Notes: generated by a model from the letters alone, not told the origin. Shown: positions 16,437-26,298, counted from the stretch's first letter. The stretch: DNA of 64,000 nt from Marinobacterium_E sp035458585 (GCA_035458585.1 DATHZN010000087.1:19139-83138), one strand, 5' to 3'. Program-made: numbers and translations.

Positions 16437-18410
16437 GTGTTAAAAATAAGAACCTATAGTTTACTGCTGCTGACGACTGTCACCCTGCTGAGCGCACTGA
16501 CAATGTGGCTCAGTATTGGTCTGATCAAAGATAGACTGGTATATGGCTGGACTGAACGACTGATCTCTCGTGAGTCGCAGACAACCGTTAAAAGAAATCT
16601 AGACCTAATTAAGCAGGAAATTGAACTCGCCCGTGAACTGAGCACTTCGCCAATCATCAAGCAGTGGGCTGATTCTCCAGACGATAAGCGTATCGCAGAA
16701 CGAGCGATACAAACCCTCAATGAATACCGCTGGCAGTTTGAGAGCAGAAGCTACTTTGCAGCGCTGAAAAACGATCTGAAGTATTATCAGAATGACCGGC
16801 ACGGTACTTTCACGGGTCAGGAGCATCAGATAACGCTCAGTGAAAGTGAGATCGGAGATCAGTGGTTTTTTAAACTCCTGGAACAAGATTGGGACTTGAA
16901 CCTTAATGTAGACTTCGATCGTGCTCTAGAGGTTCACAAGCTATGGATCAACGTTCCGATTATGAGCGGAACAGAAAAGATTGGAATCACTGGTACTGGC
17001 TTTGAGTTAACTCGCTTTATTGAAGCTAATATTGGTGATGGAGAAGAGGGTGTTTCGGCGATCTTTACTGATGGAAACGGATCTATCCGATTGAGCGCTG
17101 AGCAAGAAAAAATTGTTATGGGAGGTTCAGCAAAGCCCGTCGAAGAGAGCCCACTCATATTCGATTATCTCAGCAATCCCGGCGACCGGGATAAATTGAA
17201 AGAGGCGTTTAGTGAAGCTAGACGAAGTCTAGATAGACCTTCAATTGTTGAGACCAACTGGGATGGCGCAGAACATTTTTTCGGTGTTCTGTACATACCA
17301 ATACTTGACTGGTACCAGATAACACTAGTCAACAAAGCAAAGGTGGCGCCCCTCTCCTATTTTGATCTTATTGCTGTTTCGCTTTTTGGAACCTTGTTGG
17401 TGACTTTTCTTGCCCTGCTTTTTGGTTTGAATCGCCTGATAGTAGCGCCACTTGAGTATCTCTCTCATGCCGCAGAGCAGTTCAGAAAAGAGAGGTCCCC
17501 CATCGCTCACTCTGGGAGCAGCGCGCGTGAGGTAATGAGTCTTGAAAATAATCTGGTGCTGATGACAGAGGATCTCAGACGGAACGAAGAGGTGTTGGAA
17601 GCTCGTGTAGAAGAGCGAACGCGCGACCTCCTCAGAGCCGAGCGCATGTCATGGGTTGGTTCGCTAGCGGCGGGGGTAGCACATGAGATTAACAGCCCGT
17701 TGAGTTATCTCGTCTCCAATATCGCAACATTACGAGACTATGCGGTCGAAAAAATTATTCCTGAACTAGACAAACAAATTCGGGACTCAAGAGAGGCGCA
17801 GGACGGAGAGCTAACAGAGAGCGAAGAGGAGCTTAAGTTCGTTGTTGACGATATTACGCCACTCCTTAATGAGACACATCAGGGAGCGATGAGGATACAG
17901 GGGATCGTTAAGGGGTTAGGAAATTACGCTTCACTCAACCCAGGGATTCCACAGATGACCTCTCTGAATGATGTTGTCGCGATGGCTGTGGACCTCATAC
18001 ATCAGAGAAAAAACTTCGATGGAGAACTTGCCCTGGAGCTCTCTGAGGATGCTGACTCTCGCTTAGTGGAACTTGAACCCAAGATGCTAGTGGGTGTAGT
18101 GGTAACCCTAGTATCGAACGCTATTGACGCCTGTGAAGATCAAAGCAACAGAAAAATACAGATTAAAACCTGGTGCAAGAAAAAATCGATTGGCTTGACC
18201 GTCTCCGACAACGGAATAGGTATAACTAAAGAGGTGTTGAATAAACTATTCACTCCCTTCTTTACGACCAAGCCAGTGGGTAGCGGTGTAGGACTGGGTC
18301 TAGCCATCGCACAAAAAATCGTTCACTCATCTGGTGGCGAAATTCGTGTTAAGAGTGCAAAGGGCCTAGGTACGGATGTGATTATTGAGTTCACCACGAA
18401 CTCGGACTAG
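16437..18410 (+). CDS. Membrane-bound sensor histidine kinase
   Basis: 657 aa, GTG start. A transmembrane helix at about 7-30, a periplasmic sensor domain to about 310 (double-Cache-like size), and a second helix at about 313-335 are followed by a HAMP-like linker and a short coiled coil (LEARVEERTRDLLRAERM). The HisKA phosphoacceptor is in GVAHEINSPLSYLVSN (about 415). The C-terminal HATPase_c domain shows N-box SNAIDAC, DNGIGI, FFTTKPVGSGVGLGLAI. It should autophosphorylate in response to an extracellular ligand. The response-regulator/diguanylate cyclase about 220 bp downstream on the same strand is the natural partner, though the gap leaves this unproven. Confidence 0.92.
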   Translation: MLKIRTYSLLLLTTVTLLSALTMWLSIGLIKDRLVYGWTERLISRESQTTVKRNLDLIKQEIELARELSTSPIIKQWADSPDDKRIAERAIQTLNEYRWQFESRSYFAALKNDLKYYQNDRHGTFTGQEHQITLSESEIGDQWFFKLLEQDWDLNLNVDFDRALEVHKLWINVPIMSGTEKIGITGTGFELTRFIEANIGDGEEGVSAIFTDGNGSIRLSAEQEKIVMGGSAKPVEESPLIFDYLSNPGDRDKLKEAFSEARRSLDRPSIVETNWDGAEHFFGVLYIPILDWYQITLVNKAKVAPLSYFDLIAVSLFGTLLVTFLALLFGLNRLIVAPLEYLSHAAEQFRKERSPIAHSGSSAREVMSLENNLVLMTEDLRRNEEVLEARVEERTRDLLRAERMSWVGSLAAGVAHEINSPLSYLVSNIATLRDYAVEKIIPELDKQIRDSREAQDGELTESEEELKFVVDDITPLLNETHQGAMRIQGIVKGLGNYASLNPGIPQMTSLNDVVAMAVDLIHQRKNFDGELALELSEDADSRLVELEPKMLVGVVVTLVSNAIDACEDQSNRKIQIKTWCKKKSIGLTVSDNGIGITKEVLNKLFTPFFTTKPVGSGVGLGLAIAQKIVHSSGGEIRVKSAKGLGTDVIIEFTTNSD

Positions 18411-18627
18411 TTGAACTGTACTTTTGGAGGAACTCCCTGAGGTTTGATGATTTCCCAGGAGATTTTATAAACTGACCTACTCAAACACGAGAGGCTAAAA
18501 ATATGGGAGATTAATGGGCATTAAGCCCATTGCTGGCGATCTTGTTTTTACTGATAAACACCAAGAAAGCTACCGCACTGAATTTTCAGCACTTGCTCAC
18601 TCTGGAGGTGCCAACAGGAGAAATGGA

Positions 18628-19542
18628 ATGCGTCAAAAAGTCTACTCGGTACTCACGATAGACGACGATCCCGCTGTTCTTAGAGCAATCTCAAGGATGC
18701 TTCGTAGCGGATTTAAAGTTACAGGTGTTAGCAGTGTCCTAGAGGCGTTGAGTCTGTTGCAGCAGGGGGAAAAGTTCGATGTGATCCTGCTTGATCTGGC
18801 TATGCCCGACATTGATGGCTTTACAGCAATACCTATGCTGCAAGAGCTTGAGCATGGACGTGTTACGCCCATCATTCTACTGACAGGTGATATTGCTGAC
18901 ACGAGTCAAGGTAAGGGACTGAATCTTGGTGCAGCGGATTATATTCAGAAGCCACCGTCGCCGGAGATTCTGCGCTTGCGGGTGCGCCTTCATGCTGAGA
19001 ATGCAGATCTTCGCGCGCAGCTAGAGGCGCTGGCATACACAGATACCCTTACTGGATTGATGAATCGACGCGGGTTACAGCGAGAGTTTGAACGCGAAAT
19101 ACGCCGCTGTATGCGAGGTTCTATTACGGTCACTGTAATGGTGCTGGACATTGATCATTTTAAGTCTGTTAATGATACCTATGGTCATGCAGTAGGTGAT
19201 GCTGCAATTTGCTCTGTCGCCGAGCTGCTGAAGCAGTTTTTTCATCGGGCCACTGATTTTGTCGCGCGGCTTGGTGGCGAAGAGTTCGTTGTCTTTTCCA
19301 GCGAACAGAACCAAACTGAGATGGAGTTGCGGCTGTTGCAGTGTCGCGATGCCATTAAAACCGCGCCCTTGTATGACGACGGCATCGAGATTGAGCGTCG
19401 TATAAGCGTCTCGGCTGGCGCAATGACCCTCACCTGCACCCAATCCAGTGACTTCAGACTTGATAGATTGATTCAGCGTGCTGATGTCTGCCTTTACAAG
19501 GCTAAAGAGACCAGAGACTCTCAGGTCTGGGAGGAAAATTAG
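18628..19542 (+). CDS. Response regulator with GGDEF domain (diguanylate cyclase)
   Basis: 304 aa from the ATG at 18628, which has AGGAG exactly 7 nt upstream; an in-frame ATG at 18514 would add 38 residues with no family character. Receiver domain (1-120): acidic pocket TIDDDPAVL, phospho-Asp in LLDLAMPDIDG, and QKPPSP at the usual Lys position. GGDEF domain (about 140-300): DTLTGLMNRRG, DIDHFKSVNDTYGH and the active signature RLGGEEFVVF, so it should make c-di-GMP from GTP when phosphorylated. No RxxD inhibitory site is obvious. It follows the membrane kinase on the same strand. Confidence 0.93.
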   Translation: MRQKVYSVLTIDDDPAVLRAISRMLRSGFKVTGVSSVLEALSLLQQGEKFDVILLDLAMPDIDGFTAIPMLQELEHGRVTPIILLTGDIADTSQGKGLNLGAADYIQKPPSPEILRLRVRLHAENADLRAQLEALAYTDTLTGLMNRRGLQREFEREIRRCMRGSITVTVMVLDIDHFKSVNDTYGHAVGDAAICSVAELLKQFFHRATDFVARLGGEEFVVFSSEQNQTEMELRLLQCRDAIKTAPLYDDGIEIERRISVSAGAMTLTCTQSSDFRLDRLIQRADVCLYKAKETRDSQVWEEN

Positions 19543-19648
19543 CAGATATGCACAACGCCGGAGGCATCAGCTTGAGCTTGCCCCTGCCGTATACTCATGC
19601 TGCATTTCGATTGAGTGCCACAGTACGAATAGAAGAGCAGTGTAGCTT

Positions 19649-19669
19649 AGTGAGCTTTTGCAGCTCACT
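19649..19669. other. Hairpin 3' of the diguanylate cyclase gene
   Basis: AGTGAGCT-TTTGC-AGCTCACT, an 8-bp stem with a 5-nt loop, 106 bp after the stop. A weak terminator candidate without a T-tract. Confidence 0.35.
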
Positions 19670-19763
19670 TGAGAAGTTGGTTCATCTATCCTGACTGGAA
19701 AGGCTCAGGCATCCTAGCCCGAGCAAGACCTCTGTACGGATTCAACGCTTGTTGTTTGTCCTG

Positions 19764-19788
19764 AGGTCTTAGCAGACTGCTAAGACCT
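19764..19788. other. 25-bp palindrome across the stop codon of the DUF2061 gene
   Basis: AGGTCTTAGCAG-A-CTGCTAAGACCT has two perfect 12-bp arms around a single base. It overlaps the TAG stop (19780-19782) of the minus-strand gene. A hairpin at the mRNA 3' end or a dimeric protein-binding site are both possible; there is no T-tract. Confidence 0.75.
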
Positions 19789-20037
19789 TGATGCCGAGAA
19801 CAACATGGCATAAGGACTAGATGATAGATTGGTTTCGCCTCTACTGTGGTTCGATTTTGATACAGACCGACGTTCACGTTTTGCCCAGAAGCGCTCATGG
19901 AAGTAATACGCGACGCTGTTCACAGCAGGTTCTGCGAGTGCGACTGCACCACCAATAGCAACATCGCCTGTTAATGCGTAGGCAACCGAGAACGCAACGC
20001 CGAAGTGCATGGCGGTAAAGCTAAGAGTTTTAGCCAT
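19780..20037 (-). CDS. DUF2061 small membrane protein
   Basis: 85 aa from the ATG at 20037, preceded by GAGGAGG at ideal spacing. The segment AKTLSFTAMHFGVAFSVAYALTGDVAIGGAVALAEPAVNSVAYYFHERFW is the whole DUF2061 domain, with two hydrophobic helices and the EPAVNSVAYYFHE signature. The remaining roughly 30 C-terminal residues are polar and not conserved in the family. DUF2061 has no known biochemical role. Isolated gene; the upstream side carries an 8-bp inverted repeat next to the Shine-Dalgarno. Confidence 0.9.
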   Translation of the reverse strand: MAKTLSFTAMHFGVAFSVAYALTGDVAIGGAVALAEPAVNSVAYYFHERFWAKRERRSVSKSNHSRGETNLSSSPYAMLFSASRS

Positions 20038-20051
20038 AGGGGACCTCCTCA

Positions 20052-20074
20052 ATTCAATAGCGACAGTATTGAAT
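20052..20074 (-). promoter_or_regulatory. Inverted repeat next to the Shine-Dalgarno of the DUF2061 gene
   Basis: ATTCAATA-GCGACAG-TATTGAAT (8-bp arms, 7-nt spacer) lies 5-10 nt upstream of the GAGGAGG. It could be an operator or a leader hairpin. Confidence 0.4.
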
Positions 20075-20547
20075 AGAGAGGCCTATTTTAAAAAACAATT
20101 AAAAATATAATATCGATAGCTAAAAGCTAACAAAGAGCGATTTATAGATTAGACTCAAAGAGTAGTGCAGCTAATTTAGTGCGGCAGAGTATAGACGCTG
20201 CCTCGCTCGCATCTGCTGCTCTAGAATTAGCCTCGTTTGTAATGAGATCGATCCTCGGCGCACATATGGCTTCGTTTTTAGCGCAGAGATTATTGCGGGG
20301 GTTGATCAAGGCCTCGTTAAAGTGATTGACACTCAAAGGAGTGTTAATCAGTCGCAAGACTTGTTGCCCTCGAGAGGTTGAAGTGAGAGGCTGAAGTGCG
20401 CCTCAGCAGCGCTCGGGAGTAACGGCTGCCCTTGTTGGTCGGCAGGGCGATCTCCTTAAGGTTCAGTCAACATTTGCCAGTGTTCAGGCCCGATCCTTAT
20501 CCTGTAGTACAAAGTATGAGTTCGACCCTTGATTAACCCATGTCTCC
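20075..20547. other. Intergenic region without a supported gene
   Basis: About 470 bp between the divergent 5' end of the DUF2061 gene and the 3' end of the hybrid kinase. A minus-strand frame at 20142-20357 begins at TTG without a Shine-Dalgarno and resembles nothing known. I see no clear promoter or repeat here. Confidence 0.5.
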
Positions 20548-23500
20548 TCAGTCAGCGACGGCAGGGTCATTCATTAGATTAACCAGCATTTTGATATCGA
20601 CAGGTTTGCTCAGTGCAATGTCTGCTCCCGACTCAATTAAGGCGTCGGTTTCCAGTCCAATTGTTGCAGCAGTCAGGCCGACGATCTGCCCTTGGTATCC
20701 GCGTTCTCTGAGTGCGCGAGTCAACCCGTTACCATCTAAGCGTGGCATCATGATATCGGTGAGCACCAGATCAAATGGCTGATTGGATTGATAAAGTTCC
20801 AGCGCATGCACACCGTCATCGGCAACTACAACTTCGGCACCCTGTTTTTTGAGAAGTGTTAGCGTCAACAGCTGCAGGGTTTTCTGGTCCTCAGCATAGA
20901 GTATCTTCTTGCCCTTGAGCGGTGTGCTATTCACTTTGATGGCCTCACCTGATTGGCTATCTAACTCTTTGAGCTGCGGTGCAAGATTAAAGCTGCCATT
21001 GAAGATGAACATCGCGCCACCCTGAGGGCTCGATTGGTAGGTGAGCGTGCCACCAAGTTGCTGAGCCATATTCCGGCAGATATGCAGCCCCAGACCAGTG
21101 CCATCAGCCTCAGTGTTTCCGCGGGTGAAAGCTTCGAAAAGCTGCTCTATCTTATCAGCGGGGATGCCCATACCGTTGTCGGCTATAGAGATAGTCACGG
21201 CCAACCGGCTATCGCGGATTTCGGTTGCCTCTGCCGACAGCCAGAGGTCGGTTGCGCCTGAGTGCAATGCGCTGTTTTTCAGTAAATTTGTGACCATCTG
21301 ACGCAATGCCTGGCGATCGAACAGACAGAGTGCCTGTACTCGGGTATCTGTCAGGAAATGAGCTCTGATACCTTTGGTTTGTAATAGCGTCTGTAGAGAG
21401 CCCAGCGTCTGCTCAAGTAAATCATAGACGACGGCGGGGCTCTCTTGAGCCTTTTGCTGTTGTGGTTGGGTGACTGCACGTAGATCATCTAGCACGCTGA
21501 GCGTATGTTGCATGGTTTGGTGGAGCTGCTTACCAAAAGGTTCAAGGTCGTAAACTTTTTGTTCATCAAGCATCATCTGGATCGTCGCTATGGGAGTCCG
21601 TAGCTCGTGTCCAATAATTGCAAATAGCCGGCTTTGTCGCTCCCTTGAATCGATCAGCTCCTGAATGTTCTGCTTAGCCTCGTTGATATCGTAAAACACG
21701 GCTAGAATTTCGGGATTGCCCTGGATATCCAGATACTGTGTAGCGTGGGCGCGAATCCAGCGGTAGTGTCCGGAGTTCAGTTTGATTCGGTACTCAATTG
21801 GACTTATCTCTAAGCCAACCTGGACCTTTTTAAACTCCTCTCTCACCCGCTCTTCGTCGTCCGGATGATGTTGCTTGGTTAGTGCAAAAAGTGAAGTGTA
21901 ACCACCATTGAGTGAATCGATATCCCATATTTGCTGCGCGCGAGGTGACATCCAGGTCCGACCTGTTTTAACTGCGATTCGCGCCACGCCACCCCCTGTA
22001 GCTGCCAGTGCCAACAGGTTCTCCTGATTGTTCTGCTCTGCTAAATGCTGCTGCTGACGTATAGGAGTAATATCTGAGCGGGCAACGGTGATAAAACGCT
22101 GACCCTCTCGCGTGTATATCAGGCCCGTTGAAAGCTGGTGCCAAACGAGGGCCTTTCCGTCGATAGAGCGGAGTGTGTATTCGATACGCTGTTTTTCGCG
22201 TTGGAGCTCCTCACTAATGCGCATTCGGGTGTGGCTTGGTATGGAGTGGCTACTCAAGCCCTCTACAAACTGGAAGGTATCACCGGTTTGGTAGGAGCCG
22301 CTGGTTCCCACCAGCAGCAGTGCTTTACCGGTATTCAGATTGACCTCAAACAGATCGATATTGGCGGCATCGAGAGCGGTTGTCATGCGTTGCTGTGCGA
22401 GATAGAGGCGATCGTTGAGTAGTTTCTCTTCTGTGATATCACGCAAAATGCCAATGAGCACCTCATCTTGAGCTCCCTCACTCCACTGCGACACGGACTG
22501 GATCCAACGGTACTGGCCCTTAGCATTGAGCAGACGATAGGTGATCTCTTTTTGACCGCCAACTTGCCTGTGGAAGTACTGACGTAGGCTCTGCCGGTCG
22601 TCTGGATGGATTCGCTCCAGAAGGCGGCGGCTTAACTCCTCTACTGCACCCTCCTTATCGGGTATCAACTCCAGTATTTTCGCTGCAATTTGGGAGGGCC
22701 AGACTCGGTCAGCGACCGGATCAAATTTAAATGTACCAATTCCAGAAGCGTAGGTGGCGAGCGCTGCTGTTTGGTTAACTTCGTTTAATTTGCGCTCTTG
22801 TTCGAGTGCTGTTTCAGTTTGAACATTTTTAATTTCAATTAATTTTAGACGCGTTGTTCTTAGGCGAAGGGCGAAAAACAAAGTGCTGGCAAGTGCAACT
22901 GCAAGAATCAAAGCTATGCCAGTGTAGATCAGAAGTGTTCGATAGTTTTCCGAGAGTGGTAAGGGTTGATTGGTGATCTTTGCGCCCTCCGGAAGGCGAG
23001 TCAACGGGATATTCCAGCGTTTGAGCTCCTCGAAATCAACCCTGAGCTGGCCCAGTGAAAGCGCTTGGTTGCTGGGCGGTTCTCCGAGGATCAATTGTGC
23101 TACTTGCCGAGCAATCTTGGATCCGTCGAGCATATGGCCGCCGACAATACCTGGTAACATCAGTGTTGCGAAATCGACAAAGATCGGCACCTCTACTTGA
23201 CTCTGAATCTCTCGCAGCACTCGAGCAGGATTCTTGCGAATGCCAGAGTTGTCCTGGTGCATAACGCCGTAAATCACTGCGCTCTTGACAGGTAGGTTGG
23301 ACAGACGTTGCAGCAGCTCGGCATAGCTGAGTTGATCGTCTAGTAGTTCTATTTCGAATGGCCAGACAGCGCTGGTGATCTCTTGTTGGACACCCCGTTT
23401 TGTGCCAGGCAGAGAGCTAACGTAGAGAAGTTTCTGCAGATCTGGCAGGAGTGAGTAAATCGCATCCAGTTGATTGGAGGGCTGGTCAGTATTTGTTATG

Positions 23501-23901
23501 CCCATGATTGAGTCGTTGGGCGGGCCCAGCACTGTGAGACGCGGAGTACCCGGCAGAAGAGTATCGCGTGTCGAAACGATCAGCTCTCCTGCCACTGCTT
23601 CAATGCTGAGAATCAGGTCGATAGATTCGTTTCGGTAGCGGTCGTTGATAGCTTGCACCCAAAGATCATTGTTGGGTTTGCGTGTTAATTGGTCGGAGTT
23701 GAGATACTCCTGATATAAGGTGTATTCGCCGCGATGTTGTTCTAACTCTTGCTCCAGAGCGTTACTGATAGCCACTGACCAAGGCTGACTCTGGCTCGCC
23801 GACCAAACTAGCAGAACCGATTTCGCCTGCGCATTGTTGGTCCAGAAGATCGAAAAGAGCCAGATTGCCAGCGCCAATTTTCGGCCAAACTTAAAAAACA
23901 T
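20548..23901 (-). CDS. Hybrid sensor histidine kinase with periplasmic-binding-protein-like sensor, PAS domains and receiver
   Basis: 1117 aa. A signal/anchor at 1-27 (ending NNAQA) leads into a periplasmic domain (about 28-300) resembling ABC-transporter substrate-binding proteins (SIEAVAGELIVSTRDTLLPGTPRLTVLGPP; DPSSI-type binding folds). A transmembrane helix follows at about 320-343. Three PAS-like domains occupy about 375-745 (WIRAHATQYLDIQGNPEILAV and RWIQSVSQW are PAS_3-type). HisKA has IIGHELRTPIATIQ (about 762); HATPase_c has NLLKNSALHSG and DNGMGIP, GTGLGLHICRNMAQQ. The C-terminal receiver has the phospho-Asp in LVLTDIMMPRLDG (about 1050). It should sense a small extracytoplasmic solute and start a phosphorelay through an HPt protein not in this window. 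Confidence 0.92.
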   Translation of the reverse strand: MFFKFGRKLALAIWLFSIFWTNNAQAKSVLLVWSASQSQPWSVAISNALEQELEQHRGEYTLYQEYLNSDQLTRKPNNDLWVQAINDRYRNESIDLILSIEAVAGELIVSTRDTLLPGTPRLTVLGPPNDSIMGITNTDQPSNQLDAIYSLLPDLQKLLYVSSLPGTKRGVQQEITSAVWPFEIELLDDQLSYAELLQRLSNLPVKSAVIYGVMHQDNSGIRKNPARVLREIQSQVEVPIFVDFATLMLPGIVGGHMLDGSKIARQVAQLILGEPPSNQALSLGQLRVDFEELKRWNIPLTRLPEGAKITNQPLPLSENYRTLLIYTGIALILAVALASTLFFALRLRTTRLKLIEIKNVQTETALEQERKLNEVNQTAALATYASGIGTFKFDPVADRVWPSQIAAKILELIPDKEGAVEELSRRLLERIHPDDRQSLRQYFHRQVGGQKEITYRLLNAKGQYRWIQSVSQWSEGAQDEVLIGILRDITEEKLLNDRLYLAQQRMTTALDAANIDLFEVNLNTGKALLLVGTSGSYQTGDTFQFVEGLSSHSIPSHTRMRISEELQREKQRIEYTLRSIDGKALVWHQLSTGLIYTREGQRFITVARSDITPIRQQQHLAEQNNQENLLALAATGGGVARIAVKTGRTWMSPRAQQIWDIDSLNGGYTSLFALTKQHHPDDEERVREEFKKVQVGLEISPIEYRIKLNSGHYRWIRAHATQYLDIQGNPEILAVFYDINEAKQNIQELIDSRERQSRLFAIIGHELRTPIATIQMMLDEQKVYDLEPFGKQLHQTMQHTLSVLDDLRAVTQPQQQKAQESPAVVYDLLEQTLGSLQTLLQTKGIRAHFLTDTRVQALCLFDRQALRQMVTNLLKNSALHSGATDLWLSAEATEIRDSRLAVTISIADNGMGIPADKIEQLFEAFTRGNTEADGTGLGLHICRNMAQQLGGTLTYQSSPQGGAMFIFNGSFNLAPQLKELDSQSGEAIKVNSTPLKGKKILYAEDQKTLQLLTLTLLKKQGAEVVVADDGVHALELYQSNQPFDLVLTDIMMPRLDGNGLTRALRERGYQGQIVGLTAATIGLETDALIESGADIALSKPVDIKMLVNLMNDPAVAD

Positions 23902-24183
23902 TTCAACTCAGATCCCGCGTGAAGAGTTACCGTTCACCTCGCCGAAAAATCCACCGGCGTATTTTTGCCATGGAGAATAAAGTTAAATCGGCAGTAGGCG
24001 GTTATGACATTTATATAAAACTATGCACATTTCGCGCCAGTTCTACATTAAAAATGGTTGTCTTATCAGCCGCGTATTCTGATAACTCACGCGGTGTTTC
24101 AATACGTTATGTGCAGTTTGACGGGATTTGAACCGGTTCGCTGTAGCAATAAAACAGCCGGACCTAAACGCTAGGCGTTCTTG

Positions 24184-25140
24184 TCAGAGCCAGCCTTTAT
24201 GTTTGAAGAATAGGTATGGGGCAATACCGGATACCACCATGGCACCCAGCGCTAAGGGGTAGCCTGCACTCCAGCCTAACTCGGGCATATGGGCGAAATT
24301 CATGCCGTAGATGCTGGCAACGAGCGTGGGTGGTAGAAATACGACAGCGGCTATGGAGAAGGTCTTAATAATCTGGTTCTGACGGATGTTAATAAAGCCC
24401 AGGGCTGCATCCATGAGGAAGTTGATCTTCTCAAACATAAAGGTGGCGTGAGACATGAGTGTATCGAGGTCGCGCAGACTTTCCCTGCAAGCCTCTTGCT
24501 CCTCAGGATGGTTGCGAATGTGGCGCAACAGAAAAGAGATGGAGCGCTGGGTATCCATGAGGCAGAGGCGAATCTTACCGTTTGAATCCTCTAGGCGGGC
24601 GAGACGATCAAGAGCTTGCTGTTGCGCACCACTCGTTTGTGTCTCCAGAATCTCATGACCGATCTCCTCCAAGTCAGTGTGCAGATCCTCAAGCTGATCG
24701 GCCAGATTATCGACTTTCTGCGTAAATATGGTGGTCAGCAACTGCAGTGCGCTCTCAGTTTCGACCCAGCGCCGACGTGCTCGCAGGCGGATCAACCGGA
24801 AGTCGGCAAGATCGACATCGTGAATGCTCAACAACCGATCGGGTGTCAATGTGAACGCCACCGTAGTGGTCTGAAAACGCCCCTCGCTCTGTGTTAGGAA
24901 GAGGGAGTGGACGTGAATATCACGCCCTTCAATAAAGTAGCGCGCACTCGACTCTATCTCTTCAACTTCATCCGCGTCCGGGAGCGCCTGAGGATACGCT
25001 TGGTCAACCAGAGCTCGCTCCTCTTCGGAAGGGTCTTGCAGGTCTATCCAGCAGAGCCCCTCAAGCTGGGAGAGTAGATTGGTCTGTTCTATCTCTCGCT
25101 CGCGCAGTCTGTGATTCTCAATGGCAAAGCAGCGTAGCAT
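24184..25140 (-). CDS. CorA-family divalent cation transporter
   Basis: 318 aa. The C-terminus has the selectivity motif YGMNFAHMPELGW between two transmembrane helices (about 260-285 and 295-313) and ends in a basic FKHKGWL tail, as in CorA/ZntB proteins. The long helical N-terminal cytoplasmic domain (DNLADQLEDLHTDLEEIGHEILETQTSG) is also typical. It conducts Mg2+ or, in ZntB-like members, Zn2+; substrate cannot be decided from the sequence. It follows the Ca/Na antiporter by 16 bp on the same strand, so the two probably form a cation-transport operon. Confidence 0.92.
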   Translation of the reverse strand: MLRCFAIENHRLREREIEQTNLLSQLEGLCWIDLQDPSEEERALVDQAYPQALPDADEVEEIESSARYFIEGRDIHVHSLFLTQSEGRFQTTTVAFTLTPDRLLSIHDVDLADFRLIRLRARRRWVETESALQLLTTIFTQKVDNLADQLEDLHTDLEEIGHEILETQTSGAQQQALDRLARLEDSNGKIRLCLMDTQRSISFLLRHIRNHPEEQEACRESLRDLDTLMSHATFMFEKINFLMDAALGFINIRQNQIIKTFSIAAVVFLPPTLVASIYGMNFAHMPELGWSAGYPLALGAMVVSGIAPYLFFKHKGWL

Positions 25141-25156
25141 CGGCGCGGCCCCTTAA

Positions 25157-26131
25157 TCAGATCGCCTGTGCAAGAGTATAGAATAGGTATCCCGCGTAGG
25201 CTGCATAGACGCCGATTAAAAGGGCCCCCTCAATTCGGTTAATGCGTCCACGCCCAAGCACGCCAAAACCCAGAATGAAAAGCGATAGTGTTAATCCGGT
25301 CATCACCATCCAGTCGCGATAGAGGACCTCACTGGCGACAGTCAGAGGCGAAATGGCGCCTGCAATTCCGACTACAGCTAGTGTGTTAAAGAGGTTGCTG
25401 CCGATGACATTACCGATAGCCAGATCATGCTCATTCTTGCGAACTGCAATAACCGATGAGGCGAGCTCTGGTAGTGACGTACCTATGGCTACAATCGTCA
25501 GGCCGATAATCAGGTCGCTGACACCCAGAGCGGTGGCGATATCGACGGCGCCCCAGACCAGCAGTCTAGAGCTGGCAATCAGGAGTGTAAGACCAATCAC
25601 CAGCCAAACGAGCGCACGTGATAGCGGCATATGCTCAGCGTCAAGTTCATGGGCGATATCATCAGCTAAGGTATCCTGCGGCTGTTTCATACCACGCCAG
25701 ATCGACCAGCCCATAATGACAAAAAAGACCCCCAGCATTATCCAGGCATCCGCACGTGAGATCTCCAGATCGTACAGCAGGGCCCCGACCAACAGGGTCG
25801 CACCCATCAGCACTGGAAGCTCCGCTTTTAGGATACGGGACTGAACAGCGATAGGACTGAGCACAGCCGTCAGGCCCAAAATCAGCGCTATATTAGTGAT
25901 GTTTGAACCAAAACCGTTACCTAACGCCAAGCCCGGATTACCTTGACTGGCGGCTAGCGCAGAGACCACCATCTCTGGTGCCGAGGTACCAAAACCAATG
26001 ATAACCATACCGATCAATAGCGTCGGCATACCCAGATGCCGCGCTGTCGCAGCGGCGCCATCAACAAATCGATCCGCACTCCAAACCAGTACGATTAAAC
26101 CCACAACAACTGCCACTACAGGCCACAACAT
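25157..26131 (-). CDS. Calcium/sodium antiporter, CaCA family (YrbG-like)
   Basis: 324 aa, about ten transmembrane segments in two inverted halves. The alpha repeats that line the ion path are evident: GFGTSAPEMVVSALAASQGNPGLALGNGFGSN in the first half and AIGTSLPELASSVIAVRKNEHDLAIGNVIGSNLFN in the second, each with the G-T-S-x-P-E core. It exchanges Ca2+ for Na+ or H+ across the inner membrane. GGAG lies 6 nt before the ATG. The CorA-type gene follows directly. Confidence 0.94.
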   Translation of the reverse strand: MLWPVVAVVVGLIVLVWSADRFVDGAAATARHLGMPTLLIGMVIIGFGTSAPEMVVSALAASQGNPGLALGNGFGSNITNIALILGLTAVLSPIAVQSRILKAELPVLMGATLLVGALLYDLEISRADAWIMLGVFFVIMGWSIWRGMKQPQDTLADDIAHELDAEHMPLSRALVWLVIGLTLLIASSRLLVWGAVDIATALGVSDLIIGLTIVAIGTSLPELASSVIAVRKNEHDLAIGNVIGSNLFNTLAVVGIAGAISPLTVASEVLYRDWMVMTGLTLSLFILGFGVLGRGRINRIEGALLIGVYAAYAGYLFYTLAQAI

Positions 26132-26228
26132 TGATTGCTCCAGAGATTAAAAATCCAATGCGCGATATTCTATAGAAAAGCTCAGCGACATACAGCGAAT
26201 CCCCCAAGATTTTCAAGCCTCTAAGCGC

Positions 26229-26256
26229 TTGAGGTTTAAGTAAAAGCTGATACAAT
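26229..26256 (+). promoter_or_regulatory. Promoter of tRNA-Ser
   Basis: TTGAGG, a 16-bp spacer and TACAAT, followed by a GC-rich discriminator (GCCGCCC) typical of stringently controlled stable-RNA promoters. The tRNA begins about 36 nt downstream of the expected start point. Confidence 0.65.
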
Positions 26257-26298
26257 GCCGCCCTCACTCACTACCAGACTCGGTAGTCACCCGTTTAA

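Noticed and set aside
20142..20357. Minus-strand 71-aa frame starting at TTG
   Set aside because: No Shine-Dalgarno, no recognisable domain, codon use unlike neighbours.
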